Shown here in pieces: positions 1 through 12,000 of a stretch of DNA of 64,000 nt. The stretch covers positions 4,793,116-4,857,115 of the forward strand of contig NZ_FNTZ01000001.1 of assembly GCF_900105555.1 (NCBI RefSeq), given 5' to 3'. Below the pieces are notes generated by a model that ran no database searches, was not told the origin of the DNA, and was given only the letters and a program-made list of their open reading frames with translations. The position numbers were made by a program, and so were the translations under genes. Numbering within the stretch: the stretch's first letter is position 1; the number at the start of each line of letters is the position of its first letter. The DNA comes from Pseudomonas coleopterorum (GTDB lineage: Bacteria; Pseudomonadota; Gammaproteobacteria; Pseudomonadales; Pseudomonadaceae).

Positions 1-3000
1 GACCGGCGTGGTGCCCGGCATCAGCGTGACGTTGCCGCCACCGCTCACGTTCTGGATGGTACGGCTGACCGAATCGGCGTCCTTGTACACATCGTCCGCT
101 GGCGCATCGACAGTGGTCGAGCTTGCCGAGGCGCCCTTGGCGATGCTGATGCTCGCGCCGTTGCCGATGTCGACCCGAATGGTGTCCTGAGCGTTGACGG
201 CATTGCCGTGCAGGTCGGTCAGGGTGGCGGTGTATTTGATCACACCGCCTTCGAAGGCCTGTGGGTCGGCCGACAGAGTCACAACCACGGCGGGCTTGAC
301 CATCATCACGCTGTTGGCCACGACCGAGGTCGCAGCGTTTGCACCATTGCCCTGCACGCCGGTATCGGTCACTTCGACCGAAACTTGGCGCACGGTGCTT
401 TCCGGGTGTTCGCCGGTTGCCTTGAACATGATCGAACTGATCACGTCCTGATAGGTGGCACGACTTGCGGCACCTTCCAGAGTTATGGTCATGGTGCCAT
501 CGCTGCCCACGCCTGCGACCTTGTAGGCAATGCCTTGAGTGGTGGTGCCGTTGCCGGTTGCGAAGGCCGAGCTCAAGGTGTCACCGGCCATGGTGTTGTG
601 GATGACGATCTTCGCGCTTTGCAGTTGATCGCCAACGGTGTTGTCCTTGTCGCTGATGCTCAGGCCTGTGACCAGATGGACGGCTTGTGCGGAGCCTTCG
701 TTGAAGACCACACGTTCATCCATGGCGACCACGGGCGCGTCGTTCACGGCGTCGACGATGACGTTGAGCTTCTGGGTGACCGACGCAGGGTTGGCCGGGT
801 CAGCGTTCTCGGTGGCGGTGGCCTTGACGGTCAGCGCCAGCGTGCCGTTGAAATCGGTCGGCGGCGTGATGGTCAGGGTTCTCAGATCCCATTTGGTGAT
901 ATCGGCCGTGCCGGTGCCACCAGCCGTGGAAACGTAGCTATGGCCGGCGCCATCACGCAGCTCTGCACCTGCCGGGATACCGCTGATCTGCAACACGTGC
1001 AGTTCGGAGCCATCACGCGTGTCGCCGAAGGTGACGTTGATGGTGCTCAACTGGATCGCGGTGTTTTCGGCACCGTGGTTCAGTTCGTAACCGGCGTAGT
1101 AACCATCGCCGTTGCCGTCGACGTGCGGAGTGACCTTGATACCCTGGTTCACCAGGTCGGCGATGTCGGTGTACAGCAGCGCTCCGCTCTTACCGATCGC
1201 AGTGGCTGGGCCTTGGTCGACCGACAGGTTCAGGGTGTAGTTACCGGGCCCATTCTGGTTGTGGTGATACAGGTCGAGGCTGTAATAGCCGGTTTCCGTG
1301 GGCTTGAAGGTGCCGCTGAAAACACCCGCGTTAGGGGAAGAGCCTGGTCCCCAATGCGCGGTGGCCAAGTCCTTGCCGCCGACGTTGAATAGCAGACCGT
1401 CGTCGGCCTTGCCGCTGAAGGTGTAGGTCTTGCCAGCTTCGAGGAAGATCAAGCCGGTGACCTTGGTACCGGTGCCCTGGACGACACTGGTGTCACCCAC
1501 ATTGGAGATGACCACGCCCTGAGGCCGGTTGGCGGCTTCGATGGTGGACTTGATCAGTGCTGGATCAGCGCCTTCACCATTGGTGCCCAGGCCTTTCAGA
1601 CCTGTGTAGGTGTACTTGATCAGACCGGTCGGAACGACGTAGTCCGGTGTCAGGCTCAGGATCGGGGCATCGGCTACCGGCTTGATATCGATGGTGACCG
1701 TGCCAGGCTTGCCCACCAGCGCATCGACCGTCGGGGTGAAGGTGAAGCTGGCGTAGTCGCTGTGCTGATCGCCGGTACCGGCGTTTTTGTAGGCATCGCT
1801 GCCCGACTCGTCGGGTACTGGGACGAACTGCAGCTTGCCGGCATCGATGTCGGCTTTGCTGAATGTGGTGCCCAGATCCGCTTGGGTCAGGTTTTTCCAG
1901 CCGCTGCCGTCGTTGAACTGCAGGTTGCCGTTCGCCGGCAGGCTGGTGAACTTGATGCCCAGGTCGAGGTTGGGGTTGGCAGTTGGCTGGACGTTGAACG
2001 AAGCCCAGTCCAAGGCCACGGCATTGTCTTCGGTGCCGCTGAGCTTGTTGCCAGCCACGCCCTTGTTGTCGCCATTGTCGCCCACCAGCGGCGCATCGTT
2101 GTCGATGATGACGGTGTTGACACTGGCGGCCTGCGGGTTGACCACCAGGCTTTCGAAGTTGCTGCCGGTTGGATTGGCGATGGTGACTACGACGTTCTCG
2201 CGACCTTCGACCAAAGCGTCATCGACGATGGGCAGTTGGAACTGGACGCTGGTCTGGCCCTTTGGAATGGTCACGGTAATGCTGTTGCTGTCCGGACCTA
2301 CGTAGTCCGCACGTGTCGCAGTGCCGCCGTAGCTCAGGTTCAAGGTGACCTGGGTGTCGACATTGGTCGGATTGCTCAGGGTGAGCGTGTAGGTCGCCGA
2401 TTGGCCTTCGGTGGCCGATGCATCACCGCTGAGGCTGATGGTGGTGACATCGATCACATCGCTGACCTGGGTCACGACCGGGGTGGTGTTCGGAGCCAGT
2501 TGCTCGTAGTTGCCACCGGTTACGCCGGTGATGGCGGTGCTGACGCTGTCAGCGCCTTTGTACACGTCGTTGCCGACGACGTAGGACACAGTGCCCGACG
2601 TCTGACCTACCGGAATGGTGATGGTCTGGTTGTTCGACAGGGTCACGACCACCGGCGATTCAGTAACAGGTGCGCCGACGGTGGCGGTGTAGACGATGGT
2701 GCCGTTCTCAGCCACGCCGCCTGCTGGCGTCTGTGCGGTCAGTACGACGTTTGTGACGTCATTGCTGTCGCTGACCTGGGTCACGACCGGGGTGGTGTTC
2801 GGGGCCAGTTGCTCGTAGTTGCCGCCGGTCACGCCGGTGATGGCGGTGCTGACGCTGTCAGCGCCTTTGTACACGTCGTTGCCAACGACGTACGACACCG
2901 AGCCGGACGTCTGACCTACCGGGATAGTAATGGTCTGGTTGTTCGACAGGGTCACGACCACCGGCGATTCAGTGACAGGTGCGCCGACGGTGGCGGTGTA

Positions 3001-6000
3001 GACGATGGTGCCGTTCTCAGCCACGCCGCCTGCTGGCGTTTGTGCGGTCAGTACGACGTTGGTGACGTCGTTGCTGTCGCTGACCTGGGTCACGACCGGG
3101 GTGGTGTTTGGGGCCAGTTGCTCGTAGTTGCCGCCGGTCACGCCGGTGATGGCGGTGCTGACGCTGTCGGCGCCTTTGTACACGTCGTTGCCGACGACGT
3201 AGGACACCGAGCCGGACGTCTGACCTACCGGAATGGTGATGGTCTGGTTGTTCGACAGGGTCACGACCACCGGCGATTCAGTGACAGGTGCGCCGACGGT
3301 GGCGGTGTAGACGATGGTGCCGTTCTCAGCCACGCCGCCTGCTGGCGTCTGTGCGGTCAGTACGACGTTGGTGACGTCATTGCTGTCGCTGACCTGGGTC
3401 ACGACCGGGGTGGTGTTCGGGGCCAGTTGCTCGTAGTTGCCGCCGGTCACGCCGGTGATGGCGGTGCTGACGCTGTCGGCGCCTTTGTACACGTCGTTGC
3501 CGACGACGTAGGACACCGAGCCCGACGTCTCACCCACAGGAATGGTGATGACTTGGTCGTTCGAGAGCTTGACGACGACCGGTGTGCCTGTCACCGGATT
3601 ACCCACCGTCGCGGTGTAGACGATGGTGCCGTTTTCCAGCACGCCGCCCGGTGGCGTTTGTGCCGTAAGCACGACATTGGTCACGTCGGTAACCGGGTCG
3701 ACGATGACGTTCAGCTGCTGGCTGACCGAAGCCGGGTTGGCCGAGTCAGCGCTCTCGGTGGCGGTGGCCGTGACGGTCAGCGCCAGAGTGCCGTTGAAAT
3801 CGGTCGGCGGCGTGATGGTCAGGGTTTTCAGATCCCACGTGGTGATATCGGCCGTGCCGGTGCCACCGGCTGTGGAAACGTAGCTATGGCCAGCGCCGTC
3901 ACGCAGCTCTGCACCTGCCGGGATACCGCTGATCTGCAGCACGTGCAGTTCGGAACCATCACGCGTGTCGCCGAAGGTGACGTTGATGGTGCTCAGCTGG
4001 ATCGCAGTGTCTTCGGCACCGTGGTTCAGTTCGTAGCCGGCGTAGTAGCCATCACCGTTGCCATCGACGTGCGGGGTAACCTTGATGCCTTGGTTCACCA
4101 GGTCGGCGATGTCGGTATACAGCAGCGCTCCGCTCTGGCCGATCGGAGTCACGGGGCCTTGGTCGACCGACAGGTTCAGGCCGTAGAAGCCCGGCCCGTT
4201 CTGGTTGTGATGGTACAGATCCAGGCTGTAGTAGCCGGTTTCAGTCGGCTTGAAGGTGCCGCTGAAGTCACCTGAAGTGGGATCGACGCCAGCGCCCCAG
4301 TGGGCGGTGCTCAAATCCTTGCCGCCAACGTTGATCAGCAGACCGTCGTCGGCCTTGCCGGTGAAGGTGTAGGTCTTGCCGGCTTCGAGGAAGATCAGGC
4401 CGGTGACTTTGGTAGATGTGCCCTGTACGACATTGGTGTCACCCACATCGGCAACGACCACGCCCTGAGGCCGGTTGGCGGCTTCGATGGTGGACTTGAT
4501 CAGTGCAGGGTCAGCGCCTTCGCCATTGGTGCCCAGCCCTTGCAGGCCGGTGTAGGTGTACTTGATCAGACCGGTCGGAACCACGTAGTCCGGTGTCAGG
4601 CTCAGGATCGGTGCGTCAGCCACCGGTTTGATGTCGATGGTCACGGTGCCGGGTTTGCCCACCAGAGCGTCGACCGTGGGGGTGAAGGTGAAGCTGGCGT
4701 AGTCGCTGTGCTGGTCACCGGTACCGGCGTTTTTGTAGGCATCGCTGCCCGACTCGTCGGCTACGGGTACGAACTGCAGCTTGCCGGCATCGATGTCGGC
4801 TTTGCTGAACGTGGTGCCCAGATCCGCTTGGGTCAGGTTTTTCCAGCCGCTGCCGTCGTTGAACTGCAGGTTGCCGTTAGCCGGCAGGCTGGTGAACTTG
4901 ATGCCTAGGTCGAGGGTGGGGTTGGCGGTTGGCTCGATGTTGAACGACGCCCAGTTCAGTGCCAGTGCGGTGTCTTCGGTACCGGTCAGTTTGTTGCCTG
5001 GCACGCCGCCATTGTCGCCCACCACCGGAGCATCGTTGTCGATGATGACAGTGTTGACGCTGGCGGCCTGCGGGTTGACTACCAGGCTCTCGAAGTTGGT
5101 GCCGGTCGGATTGGCGATGGTGACCACGACGTTCTCGCGACCTTCGACCAGAGCGTCATCGACGATGGGCAGTTGGAAGTTGGCGTTGGTTTCCCCCGCC
5201 TTGATGGTCACGGTGATGGTGTCCGTGCCCCGATAGTCGGCACCTGTCGCACTGCCACCGTAGCTCAGGTTCAGGGTGACCTGCGTATCGACATTGGTCG
5301 GATTGCTCAGGGTCAGCGTGTAGCTCGCAGACTCACCTTCGGTTACCGACGCAGTGCCGCTGAGGCTGATGGTGGTGACATCGGTCACATCGCCGACCTG
5401 GGTCACGATTGGCGTGGTGTTCGGAGTCAGCTGTTCATAGTTGCCACCGGCTACGCCGGTGATGGCCGTGCTGACGGTGGCGGCGCCGGTGTAGACGTCA
5501 TTACCCAGCGTGTAGGAAACGGTGCCACTTGTTTCGCCCACACCGATGGTGATGGTCTGGTTGTTGGACAAGGTCACGACAACCGGGGTGCCGGTGACAG
5601 GTGCGCCGACGGTCGCGGTGTAGAGGATGGTACCGTTTTCCAAGGCGCCGCCCGCTGGGACGGTAGCGGTCAGTACGACGTTTGTGACGTCGGTGCTATC
5701 GCCAACTGGCGTCACGACCGGGGTGGTGTTCGGGGTCAGTTGCTCGTAGTTGCCACCGGTTACGCCGGCGATAGCCGTGCTGACGGGGTTGGCGCCGTTG
5801 TAGACGTCGTTACCCAGGGTGTAGGAGACAGTACCGCTGGTTTCTCCCACACCAATGGTGATGGTCTGGTTGTTCGACAGGGTCACTACAACCGGCGAGC
5901 CGGTGACCGGTGCGCCAACGGTGGCGGTATAGACGATGGTGCCGTTTTCAACGGCCCCGCCCGCTGGAACAGCGGCAGTCAGTACAACGCTGGTAACGTC

Positions 6001-9000
6001 GTTGCTGTCGCTAACCGGGGTCACGACTGGCGTGGTGTTCGGGGCCAGTTGCTCGTAGTTGCCGCCGGTCACGCCGGTGATGGCGGTGCTGACGCTGTCG
6101 GCACCTTTGTACACGTCGTTGCCGACGACGTACGACACTGAGCCCGACGTCTGACCTACTGGAATGGTGATGGTCTGGTTGTTCGACAGGGTCACGACCA
6201 CCGGCGAACCGGTTACCGGTGCGCCGACAGTGGCGGTGTAGACGATGGTGCCGTTTTCAGCCACGCCACCGGTTGGAACGGCGGCAGTCAGTACGACGTT
6301 GGTGACGTCGATGCTGTCGCCAACTGGCGTTACGACCGGCGTGGTGTTCGGAGTCAGTTGCTCGTAGGTGCCACCGCTTACGCCGGTGATGCCCGTGCTG
6401 ACGGTATCGGCACCTTTGTACACGTCGTTGCCAATGACGTAAGTCACCGAGCCCGATGTTTGACCTACGGGAATGGTGATGACCTGGTTGTTCGACAGGC
6501 TGACGACCACTGGCGCGCCGGTCACTGGCGAATCGACCGTGGCGGTGTAGACGATGGTGCCGTTTTCGACCGCGCCGCCCGCTGGGACTTCGGCGGTGAG
6601 AACCACGTTGGTCACGTCGGTGACCGGGTCGACGATGATGTTCAGCTGCTGGCTGACCGAAGCTGGGTTGGCCAGATCGGCTTTTTCGGTGGCCGTTGCG
6701 GTAACGGTCAGCGCCACGGTGCCGTTGAAGTCGGTCGGTGGCGTGAAGGTCAGGGTGCTGAGGTTCCAGCCGGTGATGTCGGCCGTGCCGGTGCCGCCAG
6801 CCTCGGACACATAAACGTGGTTGGCGCCATCACGCAGCACTGCACCCACTGGAATACCGCTGATCTGCAGCACATGCAGTTCGGAGCCGTCGCGCGTATC
6901 GCCGAACGCGACGGCGATGGTGCTCAGTTGGATCGCGGTGTCTTCGGCACCGTGGTTCAGTTCGTAGCCGGCGTAGTAGCCGTCGCCATTGGCGTCGACG
7001 TGCGGGACGACATCGATGCCCTGTTTGATCACTTCGCTGATATCACTGTAGAGCGGCACGCCGCTCGCACCGATCGACGTCGCTGGACCCTGGTCCACCG
7101 AGAGGTTCAGGTTGTAGAAGCCTGGGCCGTTCTGGTTGTAGTGATACAGGTCGATGCTGTAGTAGCCGGTTTCGGTCGGCGTGATGCTGCCAGTGTAGTC
7201 GCCCGAGGTCGGGTCGATGCCAGCGCCCCAGTGCGCGCCATCCAGATCCTTGCCGCCAACGTTGATCAACAGGCCGTCGTCGGCCTTGCCGCTGAAGGTG
7301 TAGGTCTTGCCAGCTTCGAGGAAGATCAGGCCGGTGACTTTGGTACCGGTGCCCTGCACCACGTTAGAGTCACCGACGTCGGAGATGACGACGCCCGGAC
7401 GGCTGCCTGCGGCTTCGATGGTGGACTTGATCAATGCAGGATCAGCGCCTTCACCGTTGGTGCCGAGGCCTTGCAGGTCGGTGTAGGTGTACTTGATCAG
7501 ACCGGAGATGGTCTGGGCCACAGACAGCACGGGGACGTCAGCCACCGGCTTGATGTCGATGACCACGGTACCCGGCTTGCCCACCAGGGCATCGACCGTC
7601 GGGGTGAAGGTGAAGTTGGCGTAATCGCTGCGCTGGTCGCCCGTGCCGCCGTTGTTGTAGGCATCGCTGCCCGATTCGTCGGCCACCGGGACGAAGCGCA
7701 GTGTGCCTGCGTCGATTTGAGCCTTGCTGAACGTGGTGCCCAGATCGGCCTGGGTCAGGTCTCTCCAGCCCGAGCCATCGTTGTATTGCAGCGAGCCGTT
7801 CGCCGGCAGGCTGGTGAACTTGATCCCCAGGTCGAGGTTGGGGTTGGCGGTCGGCTCGATGTTGAACGAGGCCCAGTCCAGTGCCAGTACGGTGTCTTCG
7901 GTACCGGTCAGCTTGTTGCCTGGCACGCCGTCGTTGTCGCCGACCACGGGCGCGTCGTTGTCGATGATGACGGTATTGACGCTGGCGGCCTGCGGGTTGA
8001 CTACCAGGCTCTCGAAGTTGGTGCCAGTCGGATTGGCGATGGTGACCACGACGTTCTCGCGGCCTTCGACCAGAGCGTCATCGATGATGGGCAGCTGGAA
8101 GTTGGCGCTGGTTTCTCCCGCCTTGATGGTCACGGTGATGGTGTCCGTGCCCTGATAGTCGGCACGTGTAGCGCTGCCGCCGTAGCTCAGGTTCAGGGTG
8201 ACCTGGGTGTCGACGTTGGTTGGATTGCTCAGGGTCAGCGTGTAGCTCGCCGATTCACCTTCGGTTACCGACGCAGCACCGGTGAGGCTGATGGTGGTGA
8301 CATCGATCACATCGCTGACTGGCGTTACCACAGGCGTGGTGTTCGGGGTCAGCTGCTCGTAGTTGCCACCGGTTACGCCGGTGATGGCGGTGCTGACCGT
8401 GTTGGCACCAATGTAAACGTCATTGCCCAACGCGTAGGAAACGGTGCCGCTGGTTTCACCGACCGCGATGGTGATGGTCTGATTGTTCGACAGGGTTACG
8501 ACGACTGGCGAGCCAGTGACGGGGGCGCCAACGGTAGCCGTGTAGACAATGGTGCCGTTTTCGAGGGCGCCGCCCGCTGGAACAGTGGCGGTCAAGACGA
8601 CGTTGGTGACGTCGATGCTATCGCCAACCGGGGTCACGACCGGCGTGGTGTTCGGGGTCAGCTGCTCGTAGTTGCCGCCGGTTACGCCGGTGATCGCGGT
8701 GCTGACGGTGTCGGCGCCGTTGTAGACGTCGTTGCCGAGGGTGTACGAAACGGTACCGCTGGTTTCGCCCACTGCGATGGTAATGGTCTGGTTGTTCGAC
8801 AGGGTCACGACAACCGGCGAGCCGGTGACAGGTGCGCCAACGGTAGCCGTGTAGAGAATGGTGCCGTTTTCCAGGGCGCCGCCCGCTGGGACAGTGGCGG
8901 TCAGCACAACGTTGGTGACGTCGATGCTATCGCCAACCGGGGTCACGACCGGCGTGGTGTTCGGGGTCAGTTGCTCGTAGTTGCCACCGGTTACGCCGGT

Positions 9001-12000
9001 GATCGCGGTGCTGACGGTATCGGCGCCGTTGTAGACGTCGTTGCCCAAGGTGTAAGAAACGGTACCGCTGGTTTCACCCACTGCGATGGTAATAGTCTGG
9101 TTGTTCGACAAAGTCACGACAACCGGGGAACCGGTGACAGGCGCGCCTACCGTAGCGGTGTAAACGATAGTGCCATTCTCGACAGCGCCGCCCGCTGGAA
9201 CGGTAGCGGTCAGTACGACTTTGGTGACATCAACGCTATCGCCAACCGGCGTCACAACCGGTGTGGTGTTCGGCGTCAGCTGCTCGTAGTTGCCGCCGGT
9301 TACGCCGGTGATCGCGGTGCTGACGGTGGCGGCGTCGTTGTAGACATCATTGCCCAGTGGGAAGGAAACCGAGCCGCTGGTTTCGCCCACTGCGATGGTA
9401 ATGATCTGGTTGTTCGACAAAGTCACGACGACTGGCGAGCCAGTCACTGGAGCGCCGACGGTCGCGGTGTAAAGGATGGTGCCGTTTTCGAGAGCGCCGC
9501 CCGCTGGGACAGTGGCGGTCAAGACGACGTTGGTCACGTCAATGCTATCGCCAACTGGCGTCACAACCGGTGTGGTGTTCGGGGTCAGCTGCTCGTAGTT
9601 GCCGCCGGTTACGCCGGTGATCGCGGTGCTGACAGTGTCGGCGCCGTTGTAGACGTCATTGCCCAGGGTGTAGGAAACGGTACCGCTGGTTTCACCGACC
9701 GCGATGGTGATGGTCTGGTTGTTCGACAGGGTCACGACAACCGGGGAACCGGTGACAGGCGCGCCTACCGTAGCGGTGTAAACGATAGTGCCATTCTCGA
9801 CAGCGCCGCCCGCTGGAACGGTAGCGGTCAGTACGACGTTGGTGACATCAACGCTATCGCCAACCGGCGTCACAACCGGTGTGGTGTTCGGCGTCAGCTG
9901 CTCGTAGTTGCCGCCGGTTACGCCGGTGATCGCGGTGCTGACAGTGTCGGCGCCGTTGTAGACGTCATTGCCCAGGGTGTAGGAGACAGTGCCGCTGGTT
10001 TCACCGACCCCGATGGTAATGGTCTGGTTGTTCGACAGGGTTACGACAACCGGCGAGCCGGTGACAGGTGCGCCAACGGTAGCCTTATAGAGGATCGTGC
10101 CGTTTTCCAGGGCGCCGCCTGCTGGAACGGTAGCGGTCAACACGACATTGGTCACGTCAACGCTATCGCCAACTGGCGTCACGACCGGCGTAGTGTTCGG
10201 GGTGAGTTGCTCGTAGTTGCCGCCGGTTACGCCGGTGATCGCGGTGCTGACGGTGGCGGCGCCGTTGTAGACGTCGTTGCCCAGAGGGAAGGAAACCGAG
10301 CCGCTGGTTTCGCCTACACCAATGGTGATGGTCTGGTTGTTAGACAGGGTCACAACCACTGGCGAACCCGTGACAGGCGCGCCAACGGTAGCGGTGTAAA
10401 CGATAGTGCCATTCTCAACAGCGCCGCCCGCTGGAACGGTAGCGGTCAACACGACGTTGGTGACATCAACGCTATCGCCAACCGGCGTCACAACCGGTGT
10501 GGTGTTCGGCGTCAGCTGCTCGTAGTTGCCGCCGGTTACGCCGGTGATCGCGGTGCTGACGGTGGCGGCGCCGTTGTAGACGTCATTGCCCAGAGGGAAG
10601 GAAACCGAGCCGCTGGTTTCGCCTACACCAATGGTGATGGTCTGGTTGTTAGACAGGGTCACAACAACCGGGGAACCGGTGACAGGTGCGCCAACGGTAG
10701 CGGTGTAAACGATGGTGCCATTCTCAACGGCGCCGCCAGCTGGAACGGTAGCGGTCAGTACGACGTTGGTCACGTCAACGCTATCGCCAACCGGGGTCAC
10801 GACCGGCGTTGTGTTCGGCGTCAGCTGCTCGTAGTTGCCACCGGTTACGCCAGTGATCGCGGTGCTGACGGTGGCGGCGCCGTTGTAGACGTCGTTGCCC
10901 AGAGGGAAGGAAACCGAGCCGCTGGTTTCGCCTACACCAATGGTGATGGTCTGGTTGTTAGACAGGGTCACAACCACTGGCGAACCCGTGACAGGCGCGC
11001 CAACGGTAGCGGTGTAAACGATAGTGCCATTCTCAACAGCGCCGCCCGCTGGAACGGTAGCGGTCAACACGACGTTGGTGACATCAACGCTATCGCCAAC
11101 CGGCGTCACGACCGGCGTTGTGTTCGGCGTCAGTTGCTCGTAGTTGCCACCGGTTACGCCGGTGATCGCGGTGCTGACGGTATCGGCGCCGTTGTAGACG
11201 TCGTTGCCGAGGGTGTACGAAACGGTACCGCTGGTTTCGCCCACTGCGATGGTAATGGTCTGGTTGTTCGACAAAGTCACGACAACCGGGGAACCGGTAA
11301 CAGGCGCGCCTACCGTAGCGGTGTAAACGATAGTGCCATTCTCAACAGCGCCGCCCGCTGGAACGGTGGCGGTCAACACGACGTTGGTGACATCAACGCT
11401 ATCGCCAACCGGCGTCACGACCGGTGTGGTGTTCGGGGTCAGCTGCTCGTAGTTGCCACCGGTTACGCCGGTGATCGCGGTGCTGACGGTGGCAGCGCCG
11501 TTGTAGACGTCATTGCCCAAGGTGTAGGAAACGGTACCGCTGGTTTCACCGACCGCGATGGTAATGGTCTGGTTGTTGGACAGGGTCACGACAACCGGGG
11601 AACCGGTGACAGGCGCGCCTACTGTAGCGGTGTAAACGATGGTGCCGTTCTCGACGGCGCCGCCGGCCGGAGTGGTCGCGGTGAGCACGACGGTCGTCGT
11701 GTCGATCGAGTCGACGATGTTGACCACCGCAGGCGTTGTGCTTGGCACCAGGCTTTCGAAATTGCCACCGGTAGCGCCGGTGATGGTGGTGTTGAGGGTG
11801 GTCGGGTTGTTGTAGACGTCGTTGGCCGGTGCGGCCACGTCGATCGACCCCGACGACTGACCAGCCGCGATGGTAATGGTGGAGCCGTTTGACAGGGTCA
11901 CGGTTACCGGCGTCTGCGCCGGATTGGTGAGCACGGCGGTGTAAGTGATCGTCGTGCCTTCGGTGACGGGGTTGTTGCCCACGGTCAGGGTCACGGTGGT

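Noticed and set aside
6358..11892. 1844-codon open frame on the plus strand across the lapA repeats (and similar frames at 1762-4275, 208-1392, 5173-6141)
   Set aside because: Antisense shadows of lapA: they follow the 309-bp repeat period, have no ribosome site or family resemblance, and arise because the GC-rich repeat lacks stops in that frame. The minus strand gives clear Ig-like and PA14-like domains.
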